Source of the DNA: Fidelibacterota bacterium
GTDB lineage: Bacteria; Fidelibacterota; Marinisomatia; SCGC-AAA003-L08; D37C17
Assembly (NCBI GenBank): GCA_002719095.1
Contig: PBGO01000020.1
Span: forward strand, 31,266 to 74,984
Length of the DNA: 43,719 bases
Direction of reading: 5' to 3'
Positions within the stretch are counted from its first letter, which is position 1. Each line of letters begins with the position of its first letter. Shown one piece after another: positions 1 through 9,067 of this stretch. The notes beneath the pieces were generated by a model that saw only the letters and a list, made by a program, of their open reading frames with translations, had not been told where the DNA came from and made no database searches. The position numbers and the translations under genes were made by a program.

Positions 1-435
1 GGAGAAGTTAGGTTTAATGCCCCTTTGATTGTAGCTGCTCCAACATATAATATTATTGAAGAGCTCAAAAATGAAGGTGATTGGAACGTTTTACAAAAGT
101 ACTCTGGATTTGAATTTGATGATAATGCGCCTAAGAATATTGCCAGAAAGGTTTACGAAAATATGATGTATTTGGAACGTCCTGGCTGTAATTTATGTAT
201 GGGAAATCAAGAAAAAGCTGCTAAGGGAGATACTGTTATGGCTACGTCTACTCGCCTATTTAAAGGAAGAGTTGTGGCTGACTCCGAAAGAAAAAAAGGG
301 GAATCCCTTTTAGCTTCAACACCCGTAGTTGTTTTATCTGCAGTGCTAGGGAGAACTCCTTCATTTTCAGAATACGAGAAAGCAATAACGGGGATTAATC
401 TTACTAAATTTAGTCCCCCAATTAGTACAAATTAA
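1..435 (+). CDS. acnB: Aconitate hydratase B, C-terminal fragment (5' truncated by window edge)
   Basis: Frame is open from base 1 (GEVRFNAPLIVAAPTYN...). AcnB-like C-terminal motif RPGCNLCMGNQ...TVMATSTRLFKGR. Confidence 0.9.
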   Translation, partial: GEVRFNAPLIVAAPTYNIIEELKNEGDWNVLQKYSGFEFDDNAPKNIARKVYENMMYLERPGCNLCMGNQEKAAKGDTVMATSTRLFKGRVVADSERKKGESLLASTPVVVLSAVLGRTPSFSEYEKAITGINLTKFSPPISTN

Positions 436-539
436 GTCCTAATCTTTAAAATAAAGTAAAACTTTAATATAAATCACTAATATTCATAAAAATATAAAAG
501 TTACGCCAAATTGAAAGCATATTTTTAAACTCAAATTAT

Positions 540-563
540 AAAAAATCTTATTGAGATTATTTT
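540..563 (+). terminator. Weak candidate terminator downstream of acnB
   Basis: AATCT-TATTG-AGATT hairpin (544-558) followed by ATTTT; short AT-rich stem. Confidence 0.25.
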
Positions 564-576
564 CTGGAGCAATTAT

Positions 577-604
577 AAAAAAACCCCACTAGTAAGTGAG
601 GTTT
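577..604 (-). terminator. Rho-independent terminator downstream of tRNA-Asp
   Basis: On the minus strand AACCTCAC-TTACTA-GTGGGGTT (8-bp stem with one G-U) followed by a T run. Confidence 0.75.
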
Positions 605-610
605 AGGGAG

Positions 611-684
611 CGGGATGGACGGGACTCGAACCCGCAACTTCCTGCGTGACAGGCAGGTGCTCTAACCAGTTGAACTACCACCCC
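611..684 (-). tRNA. tRNA-Asp(GTC)
   Basis: Cloverleaf on the minus strand: GGGGTGG acceptor pairs with CCATCCC; anticodon arm CCTGC-CTGTCAC-GCAGG with anticodon GTC; T arm GCGGG-TTCGAGT-CCCGT. CCA is not encoded. Confidence 0.93.
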
Positions 685-886
685 TTTTACTAAAATTTAC
701 CATTATGGATACTGGTATCAAAACACAATATCCTAAAAAAAGAAACAGTGGGGATATTCTTAACGAAACAATACTGTAAGTATCACCAATGATCATTAGT
801 AAGTAACCAGTAAATATAAACAGAATTCCAATAACAAAAATCAAATAGTTGTAAAAAGTAAAAATTGATTGTTTTGATGACTTCAT
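662..886 (-). CDS. Small two-TM membrane protein, DUF3098-like
   Basis: 74 aa with two hydrophobic helices and a DUF3098-like pattern (GYLLMIIGD...[20 protein letters not shown]). Its 3' end overlaps the tRNA-Asp. Confidence 0.6.
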   Translation of the reverse strand: MKSSKQSIFTFYNYLIFVIGILFIFTGYLLMIIGDTYSIVSLRISPLFLFLGYCVLIPVSIMVNFSKRGGSSTG

Positions 887-990
887 AATACTATCATTAC
901 TTTTTTCATGTGGTTAAAAATACATGGACATTGTAAAATATTACAACATAAATATTTAAAAATGAAAATTAAAGTTATAATTTTAATCAA

Positions 991-2019
991 ATGGTTCTAC
1001 TAAAAAAAATTAAAATACTCTCACTTTCCTTGACAATTACTTTTTTTTTAATAACGCCTTTGGCATTCTATTTTTCTAAAGTCTCATTTGAAAAAGGCTC
1101 TGTTTTAGAGATAAAAAAAGGTGATTCACTTGGAAAAGTCATTAATAAGCTCGAGCACGAGCATAATTTCCAATCTAGTTTTAAGTTAAAAATTATGATG
1201 AAAATTCTTTTTTACGAAGATGATATTTATGTAGGAACGCATAAGCTTGAAGATGTGGATAGTATTAAGGATTTAATTTTTAAGCTAAGGTCGTATCCTG
1301 AAAACGAAGTGAAAATTACTATCTTAGAAGGTTGGAATATAGGTCAGATTGGTAAGTATTTAGAAAAAAAACTTGAAGTTTTCAGCTCTGATACGTTTGA
1401 AAAATATTGTACTGATAGAAAATTTATACAGAATGAACTTATAGATAAGCTCAACTTCTTTAACGTGACTTCACTTGAAGGTTACTTATATCCAGATACT
1501 TATTATGTTGATGCTTATCTTCCAGAACAAGAGTTGATTAAAATTTTTATAAAAGAGTTTTTAGAAAAGACATTGAGTTTTCGAAAGAAAATGGATCAAA
1601 CAACCATGATTGTTGCTTCAATAATTGAAGCTGAAACAGATTTAATTGCTGAAATGGATACTATATCCTCTGTATATAATAATAGAATCTCAATAAAAAT
1701 GAGACTAGAGTCTGACCCAACAGTTCTTTATTATATGACGGAAAAAGATCTAAAGAAATTTAAGAATCGAAGAACACCTAGCGAGAGAAAAATTAGCGCA
1801 CAGATTTGGAGGGAATACAAAAGCAAGAAAAATCCATATAACACATATAAATTTTTTCTTCCTCCAGGCCCAATAAATTCTCCTCGTATTGAAGCAATTG
1901 AGGCTGCAATTAATCCAGCTGAAACAAATTATTTATATATGGTAATGAGTTCAAAACACGGAAAACATATTTTTTCCGAAGATTACGAATCTCATAATAT
2001 GAAAATTCGAGGATACTAA
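991..2019 (+). CDS. mltG: Endolytic murein transglycosylase MltG (YceG-like)
   Basis: N-terminal TM segment; MltG motif IVASIIEAETDLIAEMDTISSVYNNRI...MRLESDPTVLYY; C-terminal NPAETNYLYMV. Confidence 0.9.
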   Translation: MVLLKKIKILSLSLTITFFLITPLAFYFSKVSFEKGSVLEIKKGDSLGKVINKLEHEHNFQSSFKLKIMMKILFYEDDIYVGTHKLEDVDSIKDLIFKLRSYPENEVKITILEGWNIGQIGKYLEKKLEVFSSDTFEKYCTDRKFIQNELIDKLNFFNVTSLEGYLYPDTYYVDAYLPEQELIKIFIKEFLEKTLSFRKKMDQTTMIVASIIEAETDLIAEMDTISSVYNNRISIKMRLESDPTVLYYMTEKDLKKFKNRRTPSERKISAQIWREYKSKKNPYNTYKFFLPPGPINSPRIEAIEAAINPAETNYLYMVMSSKHGKHIFSEDYESHNMKIRGY

Positions 2020-4158
2020 ATGATGAAAATGGATAACTTAAATCCTGAACAAATTAAAGCAGTAAAGCATGTTGATAGTCCTGTACTTGTATTTGCTGGA
2101 GCAGGAAGTGGGAAGACTCGTGTATTGACACATAAAATCGCACATTTAATTGAAAATATAGGTCTACCTCCTGAAAATATTTTAGCTGTAACTTTTACTA
2201 ACAAAGCTGCTCATGAAATGACTAGCAGAGTTCATTCAATTGTTAAAGTTGATTCTTCCAAATTAAATATAGGTACCTTTCATTCAATATCTGCTGGAAT
2301 TTTACGTAAGCACATTCATTGTTTAGGCTTTGAAAATAATTTTACAATCTATGATCAGAAAGATGCATTATCTGTAGTAAAAAAAGTTATTAAAAATATG
2401 AATTTAGACATTAAACAAAATGATCCTAAATACTTCTATTACATGATATCCCGAGCAAAGAATCAGCTTATTAGTTATAAAGAGATAGATAAAATTGATT
2501 CAGGCTATGTAGACAAAAATCTAAGTGAAGTTTACAGATTATATCAAGAATCTTTAAAAGATTCCAATAGTTTGGACTTTGATGATTTATTAATATTTCC
2601 TTTAAGAATTTTTAAAGAAAATGATAGCTTGCTAGATTATTATCGAAAAAAATTTAGGTATGTCCTTGTAGATGAGTATCAAGATACAAACAGACCGCAA
2701 TTTGAATTCATATCATTAATTGCTAAAGAACATCAAGATATCTGTGTTGTTGGTGATGATGATCAATCAATTTATGGATGGCGAGGTGCTGATGTTTCAA
2801 ATATACTAGATTTCAATAAAAGCTTTGATAACCCTCTTATTGTCAAGTTAGAGCAAAACTACAGATCAACTAAATCTATTCTTAATGTGGCGAATAGTGT
2901 CATTAAAAACAATATCACAAGAGCTGAAAAAAGTTTATGGACTGATAATGAGCCTGGTAATTGCGTAGTATATCAAAATTTATATAATGAAAAAATTGAA
3001 GCTTCAAAAATTGTGGATATCATTCAGCGAAAATGCAGTGATAGCTTTTCTTTAAATGATGCAGTCATTTTATACAGAACAAATTCTCAATCAAGACAAA
3101 TTGAAGATTTGTTAAGGAGAAGATCTGTGCCGTATAATATTATTGGGGGGGTAAAATTTTATGATAGAAAAGAAATAAAAGATGTTTTGTCGTATCTGAG
3201 ATACATATGTAACTCCAATGATGAGGTATCTTTTTTAAGAATCTTAAATTTTCCCCCTAGGGGATTAGGGAAAACAACTATTAATAAAGTTCTTGATGTC
3301 AAAATTAGTGGAAATCAATCATTATCAGATGTTATAACATCTGAAGATTTGCTTTTAGGACAAAAGCAAAAAGAATCTCTGAAATATTTTAATGAAATGA
3401 TAACAAAATTGAGATTGGCTTCAAAAGAACTTAATGCATACGAATTAATCCTTGAACTCATTAAAACTGTTGACTTTAAGGACTATTACTGTTCAAAAAA
3501 TATTCCAGAGGACATTGATAGGTGGGAAAATGTACAAGAACTAATAAATAGCATTCAAGAATTTTGTGTAAATTCTTCAAGTACTAGTTTGCAGTCATTT
3601 CTTGAGGAAGTATCTTTGTTGACTGATATTGATCGCTGGAACAATAACGATGAATGTCTGACACTTATGACAGTTCACAGCTCAAAGGGTTTGGAATTCC
3701 CATTAGTCTTTATAGCTGGAATGGAAGAGGGTCTATTTCCCCATTCAAATTCAATAAATGACGAGGAAAGTGTTGAAGAAGAAAGACGTCTTTTTTATGT
3801 GGCTGTTACAAGAGCAATGGAAGAGCTATATTTATTTTCAGCAGATTCTAGAATGAAATTTGGCGGTGGTAACTTGCCAAGTTTAAGATCTAGATTTATC
3901 GATGAAATACCAAAAAATTTGATAGATTTTAAAAATAAAAGTAGAGACGATAGTTTTGCTTCAATAAGTAAAAATAGTTATAATAGTAATGCAGAGATTA
4001 TCAAAAAAGGTAATCTAGTCAGACATCAGCTTTATGGAAATGGAAAAGTTATAAATGTAGATGGATTTGGTGAAAACACTAAAGTAACTGTAATCTTTAG
4101 CGGTAATGTTCAAAAAAAATTCATACAAAGGTATGCCAATTTAAAAATTATAAAATAA
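2020..4158 (+). CDS. pcrA: UvrD/PcrA family ATP-dependent DNA helicase
   Basis: Walker A AGAGSGKTRVL, VDEYQDTN, GDDDQSIYGWRGA, LMTVHSSKGLEFPLVF, VAVTRA. Confidence 0.92.
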   Translation: MMKMDNLNPEQIKAVKHVDSPVLVFAGAGSGKTRVLTHKIAHLIENIGLPPENILAVTFTNKAAHEMTSRVHSIVKVDSSKLNIGTFHSISAGILRKHIHCLGFENNFTIYDQKDALSVVKKVIKNMNLDIKQNDPKYFYYMISRAKNQLISYKEIDKIDSGYVDKNLSEVYRLYQESLKDSNSLDFDDLLIFPLRIFKENDSLLDYYRKKFRYVLVDEYQDTNRPQFEFISLIAKEHQDICVVGDDDQSIYGWRGADVSNILDFNKSFDNPLIVKLEQNYRSTKSILNVANSVIKNNITRAEKSLWTDNEPGNCVVYQNLYNEKIEASKIVDIIQRKCSDSFSLNDAVILYRTNSQSRQIEDLLRRRSVPYNIIGGVKFYDRKEIKDVLSYLRYICNSNDEVSFLRILNFPPRGLGKTTINKVLDVKISGNQSLSDVITSEDLLLGQKQKESLKYFNEMITKLRLASKELNAYELILELIKTVDFKDYYCSKNIPEDIDRWENVQELINSIQEFCVNSSSTSLQSFLEEVSLLTDIDRWNNNDECLTLMTVHSSKGLEFPLVFIAGMEEGLFPHSNSINDEESVEEERRLFYVAVTRAMEELYLFSADSRMKFGGGNLPSLRSRFIDEIPKNLIDFKNKSRDDSFASISKNSYNSNAEIIKKGNLVRHQLYGNGKVINVDGFGENTKVTVIFSGNVQKKFIQRYANLKIIK

Positions 4159-4168
4159 GGAAATATTT

Positions 4169-4600
4169 ATGCAGATTCAGCCAAAGATAATTAAAGACTT
4201 TAAGAAAGCTCTCTCATCAGAAGGGCTAAGATTTACAGAACAAAGGCTTCAAGTTCTTGAAGATATCTTAAGTTCAGATTCGCACCGTGATTGTAATGAA
4301 ATTTTTCAATCTATTAAAATTAAAGGACATCAAGTTTCTATTCCAACCATATACAGAACTCTTGATGTTTTAGTTGATTATGGTTTCATTCGAAAACTTG
4401 ATATTGGAGATGGTGCCGTTAAGTACGAAAAAAAACTTGGTCATCCAAGACACGATCATATGATTTGTATTGAGAGTGGAAAAATAATTGAATTTATTGA
4501 TGAAAGAATTGAACAAGTCCAAGATGAAATTGCATCAAATAATGATTATGAAATTGTTGGTAGGGTACATCAATTATTTGTTAAGCCCAAGAAGAAATGA
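4169..4600 (+). CDS. Fur-family transcriptional regulator
   Basis: Winged helix LRFTEQRLQVLEDIL..VSIPTIYRTLDVLVDYGFI and metal-site HPRHDHMICIESGKIIEF. Confidence 0.85.
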   Translation: MQIQPKIIKDFKKALSSEGLRFTEQRLQVLEDILSSDSHRDCNEIFQSIKIKGHQVSIPTIYRTLDVLVDYGFIRKLDIGDGAVKYEKKLGHPRHDHMICIESGKIIEFIDERIEQVQDEIASNNDYEIVGRVHQLFVKPKKK

Positions 4601-5436
4601 GTCCTAACCTTGTAAAAATAAATGAAATAAAAAATCAAAAAATCATTCATGGTATATTTTATTGCAAGTCAAAAGACCTAAAAAAAACAAAGTATGGTGA
4701 TGACTACATAGTTGTAAGTTTAGCTGATAATACAGGAGTTTTAAATTCTAAGTTATGGAAAAATATAGAGTTTTATAAGAACACTTTTTGTGAGGGAGAT
4801 ATTGTTTCTGTAAAAGCTAATCCCAATATTTACAGAGAAAAAATAGAGCTAAGTATTCTCCACATTTCGAAAGCTAAAAATGAAATATACAAAAAATATG
4901 GTTTTTCTCAGGAATCCAATTTACCAAAAGTAATAATTAATGATAGAAAAATTTGGTCAGAGCTAATTGATAAAATTGATAAAACAGGTGAGAAGAGTTT
5001 TCTGATAAAAAAACTTTATTTAGATTACAAAAAAAAAGTTCAAGTTTACCCGATTGAATATGATATCGAAAAACAAGTAGAATCGACATTTTTATTCAAT
5101 ACTTACAAATCAATTAAAATTTTAGAAGTATTAGATTATAAAAAAAATGAGGAGTCTGTTATTAACTACGAACTCGTCTTTTGCTTGATATACCTTTCTA
5201 ATTTTCACTTCATAACTGGATATGAAAAAAATACTTTTTACAAAATGAGCGAAGAAGCGGACAGTCGTGGAATTCATGCTGTTTTTTTTGATATTTTTAA
5301 AAAATATAAAAAATATATTAAGAAAGAACATTTTAATATTCTTGAAAAAATAATTTTCAATCTCGATTCAGAAGTTTATAAAGCCGAAAAAGAACTGTAT
5401 TTGGATATATTTTCTTTGGTCAAAAATGCTGAATAA
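4597..5436 (+). CDS. Divergent YhaM-like OB-fold protein
   Basis: N-terminal OB-fold pattern (KTKYGDDYIVVSLADNTGVLNSKLWKNIE...GDIVSVKANPNIYREKIEL). The C-terminal helical region lacks a recognisable HD motif. Confidence 0.5.
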   Translation: MSPNLVKINEIKNQKIIHGIFYCKSKDLKKTKYGDDYIVVSLADNTGVLNSKLWKNIEFYKNTFCEGDIVSVKANPNIYREKIELSILHISKAKNEIYKKYGFSQESNLPKVIINDRKIWSELIDKIDKTGEKSFLIKKLYLDYKKKVQVYPIEYDIEKQVESTFLFNTYKSIKILEVLDYKKNEESVINYELVFCLIYLSNFHFITGYEKNTFYKMSEEADSRGIHAVFFDIFKKYKKYIKKEHFNILEKIIFNLDSEVYKAEKELYLDIFSLVKNAE

Positions 5437-6991
5437 CATTCTTAAAATATCAATTATCTTTTCAAATTTATATTTTACTCATGAGCCCAGTTCTGTATTT
5501 CTAAGTTTTGATGCCACTAATCAATTTAAGTACACTCTTAATGAGGTGAATCCTTACGTTCAAACAGATTTTAAAATTGGAGTCTTTGAAATTAATGGTT
5601 TAGCAAATTTACCATATAGTAAAATGAATATTGATGCAGAAAGTATTAAAGATCGAGATTCATTTGAGACATTGACACTATTTAATTTTATAAGAGGAGA
5701 TTACTCATTTAGGCAAACTAGTATATTACTAAAAAAGTATTTTGATGCCAAAAAGTCAATTATCTTGAAAGGAATTGGTAAAAAGTTTCCTGGTAGAAAT
5801 AATAATTTTGGTTCCGGTTATGTACTAGATAATTATTTATTAGATTATGTTAATGAAAATGATTTTATTTGCATTAAGTTGTCAAATTATTATCATAAAG
5901 AAGATATTCGATTACCTATCATTAATGATGATAAAACACGCTTTTCTGAAATATTTGGTTTTGCTGTAAACATTGAATCTTTAGAGAGGACGAATCGTTT
6001 TGGAAATAATTATAAGATTTTTGCCAATTATCAAAATTCATTTTTTAACGGTAATGGATATGATTATACACTTGATGAATTTCAGAATGAAAACCCAGTC
6101 TTTGTTAGCTCATTTCTAAACAAAAACTCACTTAATTTTGGATATACTTCACACCCAAATGCAAAATTATCAATTTATGCTGATTTTTTAATCAATAGGA
6201 CTAGTTCAAAGTATTACGAGAATATCTTCAATAATGATTTATATAGCTCAAAACTTAAAATGAGATACTTTATTAATCAATTTTTTAATTTTGACGTAGG
6301 ATTATACAAACACAATTCAGACTTTGGTGACTTTTTAGAAGTATTTTATAAACTTAAAGTTAAATTAGCGAAATCAAGCTTTTTAAAAGAAATTAATTTC
6401 CTCAGAAATTATGATTACGATGATATTAATATTACTAGAAATTTGAATTACAACGTTCATTATGATATGCTGAATTTATTATTTTCAAAGAACAGAATAA
6501 ATCTAAATCTCTCATTATATAAAATAGCATTACGATCAAAGTTTGACGGCGCTTTAGATGAGGATGGGGAATTGATAAATATTTCTATTGGATACGAAAA
6601 TAAATCAAGCTCAATAGAATTTATTATTCATGAATACCTTAACTATGGCCCTATCGACTTTAATTATTCAGTTGTTAGTTCTTACATTTATGGCTTTCCC
6701 AACAAGAAGTACAATTTTTTTAGTAAATTAAGCTATAGTTTTGTTATGCTCAACCCAGAGTATACCTTAATTCAAGAAAACTCAGGTATATGGGGTAAAA
6801 ATAGCTCAAATAAAGTATTATCATATCCATTAAGTAAACTTGAATTTGGTATAGAATTTGAAGATTTTGTTGTTTCCTATAATTTTTTAAATAGATTCGA
6901 TGAAGTAAGTTTTACTGAATATGGTTCAAATTTAGATAATCCTATTTACAGCCTTAATTATTTAAATGTGAAATGGCAATTTTATGATTAG
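5426..6991 (+). CDS. Uncharacterised outer-membrane beta-barrel-like protein
   Basis: 521 aa, hydrophobic N-terminus resembling a signal peptide, many alternating aromatic strand-like segments, aromatic-rich end (NVKWQFYD). Confidence 0.5.
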   Translation: MLNNILKISIIFSNLYFTHEPSSVFLSFDATNQFKYTLNEVNPYVQTDFKIGVFEINGLANLPYSKMNIDAESIKDRDSFETLTLFNFIRGDYSFRQTSILLKKYFDAKKSIILKGIGKKFPGRNNNFGSGYVLDNYLLDYVNENDFICIKLSNYYHKEDIRLPIINDDKTRFSEIFGFAVNIESLERTNRFGNNYKIFANYQNSFFNGNGYDYTLDEFQNENPVFVSSFLNKNSLNFGYTSHPNAKLSIYADFLINRTSSKYYENIFNNDLYSSKLKMRYFINQFFNFDVGLYKHNSDFGDFLEVFYKLKVKLAKSSFLKEINFLRNYDYDDINITRNLNYNVHYDMLNLLFSKNRINLNLSLYKIALRSKFDGALDEDGELINISIGYENKSSSIEFIIHEYLNYGPIDFNYSVVSSYIYGFPNKKYNFFSKLSYSFVMLNPEYTLIQENSGIWGKNSSNKVLSYPLSKLEFGIEFEDFVVSYNFLNRFDEVSFTEYGSNLDNPIYSLNYLNVKWQFYD

Positions 6992-7071
6992 ATAATTTTT
7001 AAATTTTTTAAGAACATTATTGTAAATAAATTATGTAGAAATATTAATCTAATTAAAGGAGTTTTAAAATA

Positions 7072-7401
7072 ATGTCAGAAAATGTTCAAATATTAAACGA
7101 TGAAAATTTTGATGTAGCCGTTGAAGGAGATTTGCCTGTTTTAGTTGATTTTTGGGCAGAGTGGTGTGGTCCTTGCAAAATGCTTACACCTGTAATAAAT
7201 GAGCTTTCAAATGATTTTGCTAAAAAAGCAATTATTGCAAAAGTTAATGTCGATGAGTCCCCTAATGTTGCACAGAAATTTTCTATTAGGAGTATTCCAA
7301 GTTTATTATTTTTTAAAAATGGAGAAGTCAAAGATCAGTTAGTTGGAGTTGCTTCTAAACAAGATATTTCTGATATTATGGAAAAATTAATTAATGATTG
7401 A
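7072..7401 (+). CDS. trxA: Thioredoxin
   Basis: WAEWCGPCKMLTPV active site and SIRSIPSLLFFKNGE; SD AAAGGAG upstream. Confidence 0.97.
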   Translation: MSENVQILNDENFDVAVEGDLPVLVDFWAEWCGPCKMLTPVINELSNDFAKKAIIAKVNVDESPNVAQKFSIRSIPSLLFFKNGEVKDQLVGVASKQDISDIMEKLIND

Positions 7402-8326
7402 AACAAGTAAAGTAATTATTATAGGTTCTGGTCCTGCAGGACTGACAGCTGCAATCTATGCTGGAAGAGCAAATTTAAAACCTCTCGTTTTTGAGGGTGT
7501 TCAACCAGGAGGACAGCTAACTATTACAACTGATGTTGAGAATTATCCAGGGTTTCCTGATGGCGTTATGGGGCCTGATTTGATGGATTCGTTCAGAAAA
7601 CAAGCTCAAAGATTTGGTGCTGATACAAGATTCGAAAATGTTGACAAAGTTGATTTTTCAAGATCACCTTTTAAAGTATTTGTTGGAGATAAAGAATATA
7701 AAGCTTTGAGTATAATAATTTCAACAGGTGCTTCAGCTAAATTGCTTGGTCTGGATTCTGAGACAAGGCTTATGGGTCACGGTGTTTCTGCTTGCGCTAC
7801 ATGTGATGCTTTTTTCTACAAAGGCAAAAAAGTACTCGTTGTTGGAGGTGGAGACTCTGCGATGGAGGAAGCAAGCTATTTAACTAAATTTGCTGAAAAA
7901 GTCACTATTGTTCATCGAAGAGATACTTTTAGAGCATCAAAAATAATGCAAGATAGGGCTCTATCAAATGAAAAAATAGATGTGATGTGGAATTCTTCAA
8001 TAATTGAAATGAATGGGGATCCTTCAAAAAATGGATTAGAATCAGTTACTATCAAAGACACTATTACTGGTGATATTAGAGAACATAAATGCGATGGAGT
8101 TTTTTTAGGAATTGGACATGAACCTAACTCACAATTGTTTTCTGGAATATTAAAGCTCGATTCTTCGGGTTATGTTGTTACTAAATCTGATTCAACGCAA
8201 ACAACAATTGAAGGTGTCTTTGCTGCTGGAGATATTCAAGATCATGTATTTCGACAGGCTGTAACTGCTGCGGGATCTGGATGTATGGCTGCGATTGAAG
8301 TTGAGCGATACTTGGAATCCAAATAA
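7394..8326 (+). CDS. trxB: Thioredoxin-disulfide reductase
   Basis: GSGPAGLTAAIYAGRA, CATCDAFF redox motif, GGGDSAMEEA, AAGDIQDHVFRQAVTAAGSGCMAA. Confidence 0.97.
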   Translation: MIETSKVIIIGSGPAGLTAAIYAGRANLKPLVFEGVQPGGQLTITTDVENYPGFPDGVMGPDLMDSFRKQAQRFGADTRFENVDKVDFSRSPFKVFVGDKEYKALSIIISTGASAKLLGLDSETRLMGHGVSACATCDAFFYKGKKVLVVGGGDSAMEEASYLTKFAEKVTIVHRRDTFRASKIMQDRALSNEKIDVMWNSSIIEMNGDPSKNGLESVTIKDTITGDIREHKCDGVFLGIGHEPNSQLFSGILKLDSSGYVVTKSDSTQTTIEGVFAAGDIQDHVFRQAVTAAGSGCMAAIEVERYLESK

Positions 8327-8362
8327 TCTTTACTTAGCCAATAATAAATCGAAGGAGATTTT

Positions 8363-9064
8363 TTGAGTACTAAAGAGCGCATAGAAATTATTTCTTGTGG
8401 CCCTGGTCTGAGTGAGGTAAATAGCCAATGTGGTCGTTCGTCTGATTGGTTAAGTAATCTTATAAATAACGACTCATTCCCTATAGATAAAATCAATGCC
8501 TATAAATCAGAGATGCCCACTTTATCAGAACAAGTAGTATGGATAATTCTTGGTAGTAAACATTCAGTTTATGATTCGTATAAATGGATTAGTAACTTAA
8601 AATCTAAAATTTTAGATGCTATACAAATCAATATACCAATGTTGGGTATTTGCTTTGGACACCAAATTATTTTGAGTGCTTTAGGAGCAAAAGTTGTAAA
8701 AAATAAGAAAGGTTGGGAAATTGGAAGTTCAAAAATTTCTCTCACAGACAAAGGCGTCGAATCCAGGCTATTCAAGGGAATTGAAAAAAAAATGATTGTT
8801 TACGAATCTCACCAAGATACTGTAACAGAATTACCAAAAAATATTTCAGTTCTAGCAAAGAATAGCTATGGTTTACAATCCTTTTCTTATGGTAAAAATA
8901 CATTTGGCGTCCAATTTCACCCTGAGTTTAATAGCCAAATTATGAATTCGTATATGTCCGCTCGATCAAAAACTATTAAAAATATTAATAATTTTACTGT
9001 CACTGAAGTTAATAGTGGTAGAAAAGTAGTCAGTAATTTCATAGAATTAAATTTTAGGAGATAG
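8363..9064 (+). CDS. Class I glutamine amidotransferase (GMP-synthase-like GATase domain)
   Basis: Nucleophile elbow GICFGHQ and HPE motif GVQFHPEF. TTG start with SD GAAGGAG. Confidence 0.8.
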   Translation: MSTKERIEIISCGPGLSEVNSQCGRSSDWLSNLINNDSFPIDKINAYKSEMPTLSEQVVWIILGSKHSVYDSYKWISNLKSKILDAIQINIPMLGICFGHQIILSALGAKVVKNKKGWEIGSSKISLTDKGVESRLFKGIEKKMIVYESHQDTVTELPKNISVLAKNSYGLQSFSYGKNTFGVQFHPEFNSQIMNSYMSARSKTIKNINNFTVTEVNSGRKVVSNFIELNFRR

Positions 9065-9067
9065 AAG

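Noticed and set aside
25-435. ORF track call of a complete 136-aa gene starting at 25
   Set aside because: The frame is open to base 1 and the protein is plainly the C-terminus of AcnB cut by the window edge.
502-514. Shared TTACGCCAAAT string at about 503 and about 40836
   Set aside because: Two short AT-rich matches far apart; consistent with chance.
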